DNA of 64,000 nt. It comes from Lichenostomus cassidix. Taxonomy: Eukaryota > Chordata > Aves > Passeriformes > Meliphagidae. Every line of letters begins with the position of its first letter. Position 1 is the first letter of the stretch. The DNA is taken from positions 26,344,558 through 26,408,557 of the forward strand of contig CM039211.1 in assembly GCA_008360975.2 (NCBI GenBank). The letters are read 5' to 3'. The translations under genes were made by a program, and so were the position numbers. Positions 13,201-25,904 of the stretch are shown here, piece after piece. The notes beneath the pieces were generated by a model that made no database searches, was not told the DNA's origin, and saw only the letters and a list, made by a program, of their open reading frames with translations.

Positions 13201-15221
13201 CAATGCCTCTGGCAAAGCCTGCTCAAAGGATTCCGTGTGGCAACTACAATTGCAGCAAAGAAGGCAGCAGCTCAATCCCATCTTCCTTTTATATTAAGAA
13301 ACTGGACTCTAGGGGATCTTCTGATCCGGTGTCTAGTCCTTTGCTAAGGCATGCTTACCTCTAATATATCTCTTTTTATGAGGATCAAGTTTCTCCTTAA
13401 AAGTAGTACAGGTTTTTTGTCTGAATGGTCCCATTAAAAAGGCTGTTAGGGGGAAAGGCTAACAGGGCTAACGGGGTCAGTACTGCACAATCCAGTTGCC
13501 ACACACAACATGCAAGAGTCATTAAACTCAAAACAAGTTTAAGACTCTTGTGTCTCCTGCATATATCTTTAATGGACACCAGAAAAAACATGTGCTTTGA
13601 CCTGGGAAAAAAGGGGGTATTTCAGCTGTTGCTGCCTACCTGATGCATTTGTACTTTAACCCTGCCACACGGCTGCCTCTATGTGTCCCCTCTGCATGCT
13701 TGCTGTGCAGCTTTTTGTCATCTGTTAACAGCTCAGTGAGCCTGGAGCAGTCTGGGTTCACCAAGAGACAGAAAAATAAGGAATCCAGAGCTAATTATTA
13801 ACTGTTCCCTGTGCTGTGCTTGAAAAGCCACCAACAGTTCTGTGATACTACATATTAAACTGTGAAGTCTTGTATGCTGCCTCTGTCATATTCTCTGCCT
13901 AAGTAAAAGACAACTACTTGGCACAGCTTTTCCTATTTTATAAGAAAAAAAATCAAAAGCTAAGCTAATTCTGGATAGGTAAAAGTACATTTAATCACAC
14001 AATCTAGTAAAAATATTCAGTGGGGACAACTTCAAAGGAGAGTCTGGGGGGCGATACAGAGCTAGAAAATACCGCAAGTAATTGCAAATCACGCTATGTG
14101 AAATTTCTACAGAATAAACTGCAAAATAGAATTAAGGATGTCAATTCAACTACCTTAAAAAAAACCTGAGGGTAATAGTGTAACAGTTCTGAAGAAAGTT
14201 AAGATTGGATTTAGGATCCTGCTTAATCTAAAGTGCCTTGAGACCTTTCCTCCAAGAGAAGTAATTAAAACATGACCATGATCATGGTGGAAGTTCCACA
14301 ACTCACAACAGCCCATAATGGTCTTTCCACAGTAAAAATGTCTCATGTTTCTTTGAGAGTCCGTATGCCTGAAAAGCTACTAGATATATCTCCTTGTGGC
14401 TTTCTTTATTTGAAAGATGCTTGTATGCGTCCCAACCTTATGATGAGACCTCTACCAAAATAAGCATACTTCCTTATTAGATGAACAAGCAGTAGTATGT
14501 CATGATACTAGAATTAGGACTTATCACTGGACCCGAAACAATTTGAGATGGAGAAAAGTTTTAAAGGGTGAGAGAAGTGGAAGCATAAAACCATAGCAAT
14601 TAAAAGAGACCCAGAAATCTATGGCATGAAAGACACAAACTTCAATGCAAATGCTAGGTATTTTACACACTGTCCAGAAATTGATTTTCCTTTGACTTCT
14701 CTCTTTCAATCTATTAATTTTTTTCCTCCCACCAAGCTCCTACTGACTGAAAATAGCCTCTGAAATTGCTGATTCCTCTAGACTCATCTTAATTCAGACT
14801 TAAGGAAAAGTTTCCTGTTGTTTCTTATCTCCATCACAGTGCTAAAAGCATTACCATGCTGTTTCTTATACAATCATTTCTATGAATTTTTTTAATCTAA
14901 AATGAATATAGAACATTATTTATGCATAGACTTAGCATGATTGGTTAAAATGGAAACCAAACGAGAAGCAATCAAACAAGCAGACAATCAAAGCTTGGTT
15001 TTTCCTTCCCTTCCTCCTGCTGTTGCTATTTACAGAATATCTTAGGCTCCTAATAATTAAAAATCATGGTTCAGTTACCTTTCCCCCTGCAAATAATTTA
15101 TAAGCAAGGATAGCTTCTTTGCTTCCTAGCTACTAAGTTTTATGAAAAGACATAGAAAGCTTTTTAAATTTATTTCTGTACAATGGTTTTTCAATTACCC
15201 TTTTTGGTTCTTTGCAAGTAG
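7283..15221. other. Unique A/T-rich DNA without a recognised gene
   Basis: About 8 kb with no recognised gene or repeat family. It contains scattered A and T runs, a direct repeat of caaggtttgcc near 10023-10050, and a 14-bp perfect palindrome at 14275-14288. A calm, low-repeat A/T-rich segment with homeodomain-like cores lies near 14870-15110. Open frames are short and unrecognised. Confidence 0.6.
14275..14288. repeat. 14-bp perfect palindrome
   Basis: accatgatcatggt equals its own reverse complement. It could be a dimeric protein site or chance. It lies in unique sequence with no gene near. Confidence 0.9.
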
Positions 15222-15472
15222 AATGAGTCTGGGGAGGTCCTTGATAACTGGAAGCTAGCCAATGCTATTGCAATGTACATGAAGAGTGAGAAGGAAGATC
15301 TAGGAAACTCCAGACCTGTGAGTTTGCCCTCATCACCCAGGAAAATAATGGAGAAGATGATACTGAATCCTACTGAAAGGCACCTAAATGACAATGCAAT
15401 CATCAGGCACAGTCAACGTGGGTTCACAAAGGAAAATTTTAACTAATTTATATCCTTCTACATACCTGCCTT

Positions 15473-16472
15473 GTGGATGATGGGAAGGCAGTGAACATAG
15501 TTTTTCTGGATTTTAGTAAGGCTTTGGACTCTGTCCCTCACATCATCTTTCTGGACCAGTTATCCAGCTGTTGCGTCAGCAGGTTCATGATGCTGGGTGA
15601 AGAACTGGCTGGAGGACAGGGGCCAAACCGTTGTACTGAAAAGGGGCTGCTAATTGGTCACCAGTGGTGTTCATCAGAGCTCAATTCTAGGGCAAGTTCT
15701 GTTCAAGCTTTTTGTCAATGATCAAGATTCAGGACTTGAATGCCCCATTAGCAATTATGCTGATGATACCACACTGGGATGTGCTCTTGGCTCTCTTCAG
15801 GGATAAAAGGCCTTGCAGAGTAATCTAGATAGACTGAAGCACTGGGCAATCATTAGTGGCATGAAAATTAACACTAGATTCTGCACCTGGGATGGAGTAA
15901 CTCTGGACACAAGTATGAACCAGGAAAAGAGTGGCTGGAGATCAGCCCTGCAGAACAGGACCTGGGAATGCTAGTCAGCAACAGAGTCATTGTGGGTCAG
16001 CAGTGTGCCTGGGAAGCCAAGAGGGCAAACTGCATCCTGGGGTGCATCAAACACTGTAGGACGAGGTGGACAAGAGAGGTGATTTTTGTGCTGTATTCAG
16101 CACTGGTGTGGCATGGGTGTTGTGCACAGTGCTGGGCTGCACAGTCTATAAAGGACGTGAGGATACTTGAATGTGTCCAAAGAAGGACGACAAAACTGTT
16201 ACTTCCATGAGGAGGGGCTGAGAACTCTGGGTTTGTCAAGTTTGGAGAAAAGGAGGCTGAGGGATTACCTCATTTATCTCTACAGCTTTCTGAGATGTGG
16301 GGAGGGACATGTTGACCTCTTTTCCCTGGGATCCAGTGGCAGGAAACATAGGAATTGCTGCATCAGGGGAGGTCCAGGCTTGACATTAAGAAGCATTTCT
16401 TTACAGAGAGCATGTTCAAACATGGGAACAGACTTCTTACATGCTCAAGGACCCATATCTGTCAGTGTTTAG
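15473..16472 (+). pseudogene. Broken CR1 reverse transcriptase ORF2 remnant
   Basis: Three open stretches (15473-15721, 15968-16210, 16167-16472) together cover the palm and C-terminal part of the CR1 ORF2 product. The first and second share a frame, but the YADD box between them lies in another frame, and the third is shifted again. At least two frameshifts plus stop codons therefore separate them. Missing upstream parts include the apurinic endonuclease domain. In living CR1 this protein primes reverse transcription of its own RNA at a nicked chromosomal site. This copy has no such capacity. Confidence 0.85.
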
Positions 16473-16497
16473 AGGTATTTGGACAATGACCTTATTA

Positions 16498-16527
16498 TGA
16501 AGCTTTCACTTTTGAAGCTTTCACCTT
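16498..16527. repeat. 15-bp tandem duplication inside CR1 3' region
   Basis: tgaagctttcacttt is followed directly by tgaagctttcacctt, with one difference. It sits in the 3' end of the 15222-16585 CR1 and is probably a private slippage event in this copy. Confidence 0.9.
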
Positions 16528-16585
16528 GAAGAAGTCAGGCAGGATGATCATTGTAGGTCTCTTCCCACCCAATTATTCTTCGCTA

Positions 16586-19500
16586 CCTTTCCTTTCCCAA
16601 TACAAGGCCGTGACTAATCATGATTCAGATCCTGACATCAATGAAAAATATCAAATCTCTCTATAAGTCACAATTGGGAACAACAAACTGTGAGAAGGAG
16701 ATTAAAAACTTGACAGTATTTATTTCTTATTTTAAACAATTAGAAAATAATATCCAAAGTTTACTCAGCAGCAGGTCTACTACCTTGAAAGCCAACAACC
16801 CTTTACCATAGCCACAGGCTTTACACCAAAGCAGCTACCACCTACTTTTCGAATACTGGACGGTTAGAAAAGTTCTTCTTTCATGTCTGAGACCCTCTTT
16901 ATCATTCTGCACCTCTAAAGGAAAAGAACACCATTAAAATAAAATACTTTAGCCCTTTATATACAAATGCATTGGTACACAGCACCCATTTCTTACCAGA
17001 ATGACAAGTGAAGAAGAACTGGCATTTTCAGCTTATTAAGTCTGGATTTGTATAATGGAAAAGATAATTTAAACATATCATTCTGCTTTCTTATGCTCTC
17101 AATAGTAGTATTCTTTTAAAATAATCTTATATTTGAATATAAGTTTCTGATGCATCCCAAATCTAGTAATCATGTCTCTTTCCAAACATTCACCTTCTTC
17201 CCACACACGAGCACTAGCATGTAGTGTGACCCCATTATTTCTGGAAACCTAGATTTGATTTAGATCAACAGCACAGTCTTGGCAAGATGGATTTTAAAAG
17301 GTGTATACCACAACTACATAGGAAGAGCAGAATCTACAAAAGTTTAACACAAAAGCTGTCATCCAGCACAAAACTGACACCTTTTGCAATAATGTTCTGA
17401 CCATGGTGCAGAAATGCAGGCAACAGGTGCTGGAAAGAAAAAAACATCTTGTTAATGGCTTGCCTTGAGATGTAGTAATGACTGAGAGGAAGCAGGAAAC
17501 GGTGTTGACAGAAGGTTTCATCCAGAGCTAGACTATAATAAACATTAACAGAAGCAATAATCAGGCTCATTGGCTATCAGATTGAAGGAGAAAAATCATC
17601 TCTAGCCACCCTTGACTTTCTCAGTGGCAAGAGCCCAGCAGAAAATTCAGGCTTGGTGGTTGTAGATTAATTTTCTTTCTATGTTACATGCATTATTTCA
17701 GAAAAAAAAATATTTTCCATTAAGCATTGCATTAATATTTTTATGCTTTGAAACATATTGACAGATTGCTCAATTAAGGCAGAACATTTTATAAAACATG
17801 GCATTTGTGTTTGCTAAACAATAATTAATAATCAGTGATATTAGTGAATTGTGTCTAAGTACATTTCCATTAAATTGTACTGTGCATGCATCATGCAGTC
17901 ACTAATTAACTGAAATTAAAATTTTAATCTGAACAAACAAACATTCAATCTAAAAGAAGTCCTTGTGTGATCTACCTTTACTACAGAATTAACTGATCAT
18001 GGGTCTGATAATATCTTACACGAGTAAGACAACTAGTAGAAGCACATTTACTGCAACACAGTTCAGGAAAATGCAGGACAAAGATTAAAAAAACACTTCT
18101 AGTAACTGTCCTTTCTATTTTGCTTCAAAAAGTCTTGTTAGAAGGTATTTCTACAAGGTATTACTTCACATGTTATCTGTGAAGTTGATGCAAATAACAA
18201 ATTCCACAAAACATTTTTGAAAAACATTTTTGAAAAACATTGTTTCATTTACATACTCCAAAATTGTTATAGAAAATATTTGTGACTTATTTGTCCCATA
18301 ACACTGTTAAATTCCTGATTCTTCAGTGCATAGAAACACCTTTCTCAAATTCAGCTGCTCATTGCACAGAAAGATGATCTCATATCTTTAAATTAACCTG
18401 GGTCTTTGTCACTTAACAGACAGGGATGAAGAAGTTCAGGATGCAGTCCCCTTGTCCTCAACAAACACATACACATGCCATTCAAGTGGGTTTTTTTCTG
18501 AATTTGAGGGAGTCATGAAAAGGGAATTGGCATGTGTCTGTCTTGAGAACATAACAGTCTGGGGCTGGAAGGTCACAATATCTTCATACTTAGGGAAGTC
18601 CAATTGATGTATCAACATGTGATGCAGCTAATGACTACTTAACAAAATGGGAAAGTGCCAGACACCATTTAAAGAGTACATATGAAATCTCAGCTTTAAC
18701 ACTGGCCAACTAACCATCTGCAAAAATGTACTTCAGCAGCCGCAAAATATCTAAGGATTTAATTTTAAACACAGATTATTCAGACAGAATGTTAGAAAAC
18801 ATGTTCAGAGCTTGACATAAGTAAGCAACACATTTTTAGTTTCTCTTGGTTCAATTTTTAATTAATGCTAAATTTAGAATTATTTAATATTTATGTAACA
18901 TTGTGAAACATAATTTTCCCAACAGCAACTTTATTGCACAATATTTTAACCTTATCTTTTGTTTTGTCTTGAAAACACTCTTAGCAAAGGGATAAAGAGA
19001 GTAAAAATATCAAAGACCTACCGGAAGAAAAAAAGAAGGCATTTTCCAATAAGAAAGACCCACATTTTGCACAGCTAACTTCTATGAGCTGATGTAGTCA
19101 AAGAAAGCTCTGACATAAGAAAATAATATTTTAGAGCTATTTTAAGTTCACAAAAGCCATCATCATTTTAACTTAATAGAATTTTTGAGTTCTGCATTAA
19201 TGAAAGTAAAATAACATAAATCCATACAGAACTGTGAAGAAAGAATATGCTTATTTCTAGATTTAAATGCATCACAGTATCTTCTAACCATTACTTAAGC
19301 TTGTAGACACTATGTTAAATACTTCTAAAATAATTATCAACTTTTCATATTTTACATATTTCACTCTACTTTGAAAAGATTAATCTATATTGCAAGACTT
19401 TTGTAAAACTGTTGGACTCAAAACATAAGTACTGTGCATTTGTTTTATATTCCATCAGATAATATGCCCATGAAATTTTCAGAATAAAGAAAAAAAAGAA

Positions 19501-20159
19501 AATATTCCAAATTCAGTACACTACAACACAATACTATTAATAAAATTTTATTGACTACTTATGAAAAATTCAGGAGAAAATGTGCATTTCTGATTATGAC
19601 AATAGAATGAGACTTACAAAATTAAAATTGAGTCCACTGTTCACTTTTAAATCCCTCTTACAACATTATGAAATGCATTGATCTATTTTATGTGATAGCC
19701 TCTTTCTTTCAGGTGTTTAGACTTTTCTTTGATAGAAAAATTGACAATAGAGATTAATTATTTGACTATATGACTTCCTTATGGCAGAAATTGAAATTAA
19801 AAAATATATTCTCAGTTTGCAGATATACACATGTAGTAAATGGTAGAATTCAGCATCTTGTAAAAGAGGTTGGCATGGGAACTACCTGTTCACACAGAAC
19901 ATGTATTTTCCATGAGAAACTTTCAGGTTTGCATCTTAACTCTGAACAATAATCATGGCCTTTAAATCTTTTCAACCTAGTACACTGAAAAGGATGCAGA
20001 TGTATGGAGTCCTTCATGAAGTTTTGACATCATAAATTTGCTAAGCTGATGCAGATATTTTGAACTCAAAATATGACAAATAAGGTTTCAGGAAACAGTA
20101 TCAGCTTTCCTGGGGATTGAATCACTTCATGCTTTCAAAGAAACAGACTAAAAACCAAT
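16586..20159. other. Unique A/T-rich DNA without a recognised gene
   Basis: No gene was recognised. The stretch includes a conserved-element-like A/T-rich block at about 17740-17960 with several TAAT/ATTA cores and a tandem 13-bp unit near 18211-18240. The open frames are short and unrecognised. Confidence 0.6.
18211..18240. repeat. 13-bp tandem repeat, two copies plus a partial
   Basis: The unit acatttttgaaaa occurs at 18211-18223 and 18224-18236, with the start of a third copy after it. It is a small slippage array in A/T-rich DNA. Confidence 0.9.
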
Positions 20160-20335
20160 ACCCTCTTGGAACAGGCTACCCATGGAAGTGGTGGAATCAC
20201 CATTCCTGAAAGTGTTCAACAAATGTGTAGATGTGGTTCTTGGAGACATGGTTTAGTGACGGACATGGGAGGTTTAGGTTAATGGTTGGACCCAATGGTC
20301 ATGGGGGTCTTTTCCAACTTTAATTATTCTATGAC
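20160..20335 (+). mobile_element. CR1 3' fragment, plus strand
   Basis: It begins with the CR1 block gaacaggctacccatggaag, followed by gtggtggaatcaccattcct. It ends with the typical ggttggac and ggtcttttccaact blocks and a decayed attattctatga end near 20333. This corresponds to the last codons of ORF2 plus the 3' untranslated region. The wording of the blocks matches the 39360-40062 copy more closely than the 31310 copy, suggesting the same subfamily. A C-rich run follows at once (20334-20350). Confidence 0.88.
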
Positions 20336-20449
20336 CCCCCTCTCCCCCCCAAACAGAACAGCTGGGATGATAACTCTCTGCACTGTAATGCATACTTTCT
20401 AGAGGGAAACTGCAGGTTTTGCTGATTTCTATTGTTAACCTGAAAAATC

Positions 20450-21245
20450 TGGCGATTTCTTTACACTATGCTATTAGTAGACGCTCAGAGCTGGGTGCAG
20501 AGGAACATAAGGAAGTTTAACAAAGGCAAGTGCAGTATCCCTCACCTGGGGTGGAATAATGTTATGCATAAGCATAGGCTGGGGGTGACCTGCTGGTTTG
20601 CAGCTCTGTGAAGAGGGGCCTGGGGGTACTGTCCCTGAGCCAGTCGTGTGTCCTGGGGGCCAAGAGGCCAGTGGTACCTGGAGCGGGCATTAGAAAAAGA
20701 CTTTGCCAGCAGGTTGCAGGGGGTATCTGCTCAGCTCTAGTGAGGCTGAACCTCACTGGGGTGTCCAGTTCTGGGCTCCCCAGTTCATGGAAGATAAGAA
20801 ACTACTGGAGAGCATCCAGACAATTATTACAAGGATGATGAGAAGACAAGAGCAACTCTCTTATGAGGGAAGGCTGAAGGAAGTGGGCCTGTTATTGCTG
20901 GAGAAGAGATGTCTGAGAGGAACTCCTAGGAATGTCAAGAAATACCTTAAGGGTGGGGGTAAAGAGGATGGGGCCAGATTCTTTCAGTGATGCCTAACAA
21001 TGGTAGAAGGGGCAACAGGCAAAAACAGCAGCACAGGAAGTTCTATCTGAATATGAGGGAAAATTTCTTTACTTTGATGCTGACAGAGCGTGGTGAGGTT
21101 GTAGAATCTCCTCTGGAAATATTCAAAATCTGCCTAGATACAACACTGTGCAACCTATTAAAGCTAAACCTGCTGTAGTAGAGGGGTTGGACTGCACACT
21201 CTAAAGAAGACCCCTTCACCCCAGCCACCCTGTGTGATTCTGTGT
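20450..21245 (+). mobile_element. CR1 fragment, plus strand, different subfamily
   Basis: This is a second CR1 piece about 110 bp downstream of the previous one. It starts in RT C-terminal coding sequence (RKFNKGKCSIPHLGW near 20508, family usual FNKAKCKVLHLG) and continues through GVQFWAPQF near 20758. A block coding for LSYEGRLKEVGLLLLEKRCLRG follows near 20856-20920. Its 3' block is ggaagttctatctgaatatg near 21040 and its end is gtgtgattctgtgta near 21245. The ending TGTGATTCTGTG differs from the ATTCTATG end of the 20160 piece, so the two are separate insertions. Frames are broken throughout. Confidence 0.9.
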
Positions 21246-23542
21246 ATTGCTTCTGCTGCATTAACATCACCACTACTGCAACTCTGCAATGTGCTTTTCC
21301 ACAGATACTGTTCATCTGATCATACAAAGGTGGTCAGAGTGCACATCCTCCTCTGTGGAGGGGCTGGGGACTCTTGTTTTGTAAGGATGTGCCCAGCGGA
21401 CACCTTTTGGATAGAAATTTTACAACAGTCTTCATAATCTACCTGATTATAAAATAAGAAAAATTCTTAAGCCACTGAATATTATAGTTCCATAGTTGTG
21501 TAGATATAACACCTAAATTTTGACATGTAACCTCTCTATATCATGCGTAGTAATAAAAGTAAGTAAAATTTTCATGGAATATGCAAACTATTGCATGTGT
21601 CTGCACTGTGCTCAAAACTACAGCTACACTGTCATTTATTAAAATAAGTTATTTTTTGTCCTGTTTATAAAGCAGACAAAAGACAGTTTTCATCAGGCTC
21701 AAGAATAAGGTGACCTAGAATCAACACATATATGATGTTTGCTTATCAAATTGTAGACACATGCTATAGAAATTTGGAAACTTTTTTATGACATGTAGGG
21801 TGATAAAAGAACATTTGGAATTTGTTTTAATAAAACAACTCTTTCCAGGAGAAACTACACTTCTGTTTGAATGAATTTTTTCATGGGATGGAACTCTATT
21901 TTTGTTGTGTTTTGTATGCCAACATAGTGAGCCTTACTCTAGGATCTCTGGTCTGTCACTATGGCAAAACTGAGAAAAATTACTTTCGCAGAAAGTTACT
22001 AAGCTAAATCTCTCCCATGAAATGGGGAATTATCTTCTCTTTTTTTCTTTACTTTCAGTTTCAGAACTTAAAAGCAAATTCAAAATCTTTACCACATGGT
22101 TGCACAACTGAAAATAAAATGCACATATAATAATTCCACAAAGTAATGAAATGAATGCATATGTGTCTATCATAACACTGAAGAGGAGCAGTAGAGCTTT
22201 GTATGGTTTGAACAGAGTTCCTTTGAGTCAACCCTCCAAAAGTTTTTTTGTTTTTTTTTCACATGGAAATATATGGACCCCCTGTACGGGATATATGTAT
22301 GTATTAAGATGTCCCTAGGAGAAAAAACACCCATAGATTTAAAAGTATATATATTCTAAACAAACACTATAGCCGAAGATTTTACCTGGGTACTAATAAT
22401 ATAGCACTTAGGATATAGGATATCCGAAGGATTACATGGGATTATATAGGATTTTTTTTCAACTATTTGTATTGGATAAACCTGCCTCCATATTCATTTT
22501 GGAACACATGTTCTTTTCCAGCAATGAAGTCTTGAGTTTCCCAGGACACTCCTTTAAAAACAGTTATAGTTTTTTCATCATGGAGCCTTACTGACTACAC
22601 CCAACTGATGATTTAATTCACAATATTGAATCTTACTATAGACTTCAGTGGGGCTGGGTTGGCATCTCTCATTTTCAATATCCCTGGGTACATAACTGAA
22701 ATAAAGATGTCTTATGAAAAAAAAAAAATCCTGATACTTTCTGAAATCAGAATTTGCCTGGAAAATATTGCAAAAATTAGTACCTTTTTAATTCAACAAA
22801 GAGTGATTGCTACGTTTTCAATCACAAACATTTACATTAAATTACCCCTTGTGGAACTATTCCTATCAGTCCAAGTTATTTACACATATTACCAAAGTAA
22901 TGAACTTTATACGAATATATTAAACCATTGCATTAATCAGTACAGCCACATTACCCAGCATAATTTAAAAACTCCAGGCATAATTGAAAGAATGCCACAC
23001 CATCTGTCATTGCTGCAATTCTCACAGTTAAATACTCCTAGGTTTTACAAATTTTGGGTGCATTTTGATGACTCAAGATTTCTAGCCTTATTGAAAAGGC
23101 ACAGCAACAAACTGCTTTTTCCATCATTAACATATTTTACTGTCATTGAGATCTTATAACAAGTCACATTCTTTTCAATTCTTGGTTCCAATAAACTTTA
23201 GGCACTCTTAAGCAGTCTCTAGTAAATAACTGGCTTTGAGCCCTGCTAGTTAAGCAAGGCAGCTTAAAAGTCTTTGCCTTACCTATATTACAATGTCAAA
23301 TAGTACAAGACATATAACCCTCCCCAAATGAATTTAATATTAATATTCTGAGAGTAATTTATTGTTTACTTTTTATATTTTTCAGCAGAGTTCTGTGGTT
23401 TACACCTTTAGAAACCCTGGAGGTAGTGATACTCAGGTGGACATGACTGCTCTGGCTTAGGAACCAGCATGAGTAACAGGTCACAGTGCCATGGTGTGCA
23501 GATGCAAAGCCTGCCACAATTTAGCTATGGGAATTGTCATAT
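21246..23542. other. Unique DNA holding the longest open frame of the window
   Basis: No gene was recognised. The segment 22626-23159 (plus) is open for 177 codons, the longest open frame here, but its product (rich in I, L, S, T, Y) resembles no family I know. The local codon use is simply that of A/T-rich DNA. A degenerate ggat-rich stretch with repeated ggatata and ggatta words lies near 22408-22452. Confidence 0.5.
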
Positions 23543-23613
23543 CAAAACAAACAAACAAACAAACAAAAAAGCCCAAAAAACCCCAAAAAACTAACCAAAC
23601 AAAAAAAACCCCA
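23543..23613 (+). repeat. C/A-rich low-complexity tract
   Basis: It starts as a (CAAA)n run and passes into CCCAAAAAAC and CCAAAC units. G and T are nearly absent from the plus strand. It is one of at least seven such tracts in the window. It has no coding meaning, although open frames run through it. Confidence 0.9.
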
Positions 23614-24768
23614 GTGTGCAGTAAGTACTGTTAAAGCACTGTCATCCACACCGAAAAAGTACATGTGCTTGCATCTCACAGAAGATCCTCTTAACATGCT
23701 TTCTTTTGACTGCAAAGGCTCAGCAGGAGCTACACTGCTTAACCAATCCACAGTTGGTCTGAAATTACCTCCAAAATTATGTCCTTCCAGAGTTTATGAA
23801 ATAACAGAGTACTGCACTAACAATGGTGCCTCAGGTACCCTATCTCAGTCTTCCCATTTGTTTATTCTGCTCTCTGTGCTTTTTTTTTGTTACAAGGTAC
23901 TTTTTTGTGCATGTGTCAATACTTTCAATCCCAAGTGTAGGTTAGCAGGTTTGGGCTCTTTTGTTTGCTTTTGGATTCTAGTTGTTACCTGTGGGTATCC
24001 ACCCTGTCTTTAAAAGGAGTAAGCACAAATGTGCAGGTTTCAGGAAGCTGGTGCAGGGTGCAGGCACCCATAATGAAATCATTTGATGTGAAGAGCAGCA
24101 GATGAAAGACAAACCAATGTGCAGGTCTCCTGTCCAGCACTACTGTAGCGCTGTGCCATAAAGCAAACTGAATTTAAAAGGAGATCAAAAAGTGTAACTA
24201 AATTAGAGAATAAAAACTCCTACACTTTTTTGCACTACCCCACTTTACAAGAAAGAATAAACACCATCAATAATGAAACTGAAATAATGAAATCTAAAGA
24301 GAGGAATGCAAACTACATAACAAACCTACTGTGGTCAGGTTTCATTTAATGACTACAATAAAACTAGCCACAGCAACAACTTCTGTAAAAGTTCTTCAGT
24401 GTTAAAACATAAGAATAGCTAAATAATTTCTTTCAGTATGTATGAAACATCCTCCCTTCCTTCCCTCACCACCCCCCAAAAAATTAGAATGTAAATCAAC
24501 AGTGAGGTATTACTACAGTTATAATTACAAAAAAAAAAAGTCACAAATATTCATGTGAGTGGATATATTATACAGTGTATAATTATGCTGAGAGTGTAAT
24601 TTTGTGTAATGGAGGAGGTTCTTGTTAGAGACACTGCATGCAGGGAACTCAGTGTGTCTGACAAGGATTAGATCACAGAGTCCACAGGGCTAAAGAGACA
24701 AATGTACACAGTGGGTTAGGATTAATTTCAAATTCCAACTTTTTACCCAGATGTTGCCCAGCCCTTGA
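23614..24768. other. Unique DNA without a recognised gene
   Basis: No gene, RNA or known repeat was recognised. An open frame that starts in the C/A-rich tract runs to 24013 but has no family resemblance. Confidence 0.55.
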
Positions 24769-24771
24769 AAA

Positions 24772-24802
<31 letters not shown>

Positions 24803-24804
24803 AT
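24769..24804. repeat. (AAAT)9 microsatellite
   Basis: Nine uninterrupted AAAT units. The purity suggests it is likely to vary in length between individuals. Confidence 0.97.
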
Positions 24805-25904
24805 TTCAGACCCTCTGCTTCCCTTGAAGCTGTAACAGCAGCCAGATTTTAGATTTTCAGTGCACTGGCAATCTTAGCCTCATCCTTCGTGGATGGTAAA
24901 TGGCTGGAGCATAACACATGTTTCAGGAAATAAATAATTTTAAAATTATTTTTAAAATATCATGATCATAATTTTGGGCTGCCATCCTTCAAAATGCCAT
25001 TTCCCACCAAAGATTCACACCCACAATGGATTCCTTGCTGTCCTGACTATACCTGAGTTGAAATCTCCTCCTTCATTGTCGTTAGTATCCACCCACTAGT
25101 TCCTGCAGTTGTTGCACCTGGCTCTGTGGGACAAAGTCTTCCCAAATCCACGTGGCCACATGGCCATGACACAGTAGGAAGCCTATGTTGCTCCCTACCA
25201 TTTAAGACTGTACCAATGGCAGCCACAGTTTTACATTTTTAACATGTATAAAAGCAACACTGGAGGGAGTTTGTTATTTTAGAACGATGAGATAGAGTCT
25301 ACAGAGCCTGACTTTTAATGACTTGAAAAGAGCAAGTGATTTCTATGATCAGTCAGAATTACTTGATGCAGCTCAGTTTTGAGTATAAAATATCCAGTAA
25401 TTTAGCAATTAACAAAGCTGGAAATATTTTCTTAAAAAGCAAACTGAGGACAAAGCAACAAACGAAAGTTGAGAAAAATCATAATATGAGCACAGAACTG
25501 CCCCCCCCCCCAAATAATTGATTAAATTCTGATATACAATAAAAAACATACATCCGTCTCCTCAGTAGAGACATGAATGGGGATGACTGCTGGTATACAG
25601 TGGAAGCATGCTACAGCATATGTGGGGACTACATGTGCACTGATGGATAACTATCCATTTTTTTAGACCTTCTTTATTAACAATACTATGAATCATCTTC
25701 ATTCATTTTTTACACTAAAAAAGAGTGACTGGACGTGTGAATTAAATACTAGGACTTCATGGCTATAGGAAAAATAAAACTAAACCAAGCCTCAGGAAAG
25801 AAGGTTTACATTTTAAATATGGTAATTACACAGGTCTGCATCAGGGTCGGTGTACTCCAGATTCAGAGACCAAAGGACAAAACCAGAATGGAGTATCTTC
25901 CCTA
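24805..25904. other. Unique DNA with a C11 run
   Basis: No gene was recognised. It includes a pure run of eleven C at 25501-25511 and a slightly GC-richer patch near 25000-25230 with a partial palindrome around the words ggccacatggcc. Confidence 0.55.

Larger units (their letters stand above)
15222..16585 (+). mobile_element. CR1 LINE, plus strand, RT to 3' end, frameshifted
   Basis: A 5'-truncated CR1 that keeps much of the RT domain in order. At about 15222 it reads ESGEVLDNWKLAN, then SRPVSLPSSPRKIMEKM. RHSQRGFTK lies near 15405-15431 and FLDFSKALDSVPH at 15502-15540 (family usual YLDFSKAFDTVPH). The NYADDT catalytic box is at 15753-15770, so the metal-binding aspartates are still written. 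The C-terminal part includes KRANCILGCIK near 16017, ILECVQRRTTKLL near 16155 and LGLSSLEKRRLRDYL near 16225. The 3' end is at about 16585. The segments lie in different frames with in-frame stops (for example before position 15721 and near 16210), so the RT cannot be made whole. It is a different, older-looking subfamily from the 31310 copy. Confidence 0.92.

Noticed and set aside
23534..24013. 159-codon open frame beginning in a C/A-rich tract
   Set aside because: The first third is low-complexity and the remainder has no family resemblance. Treated as chance.
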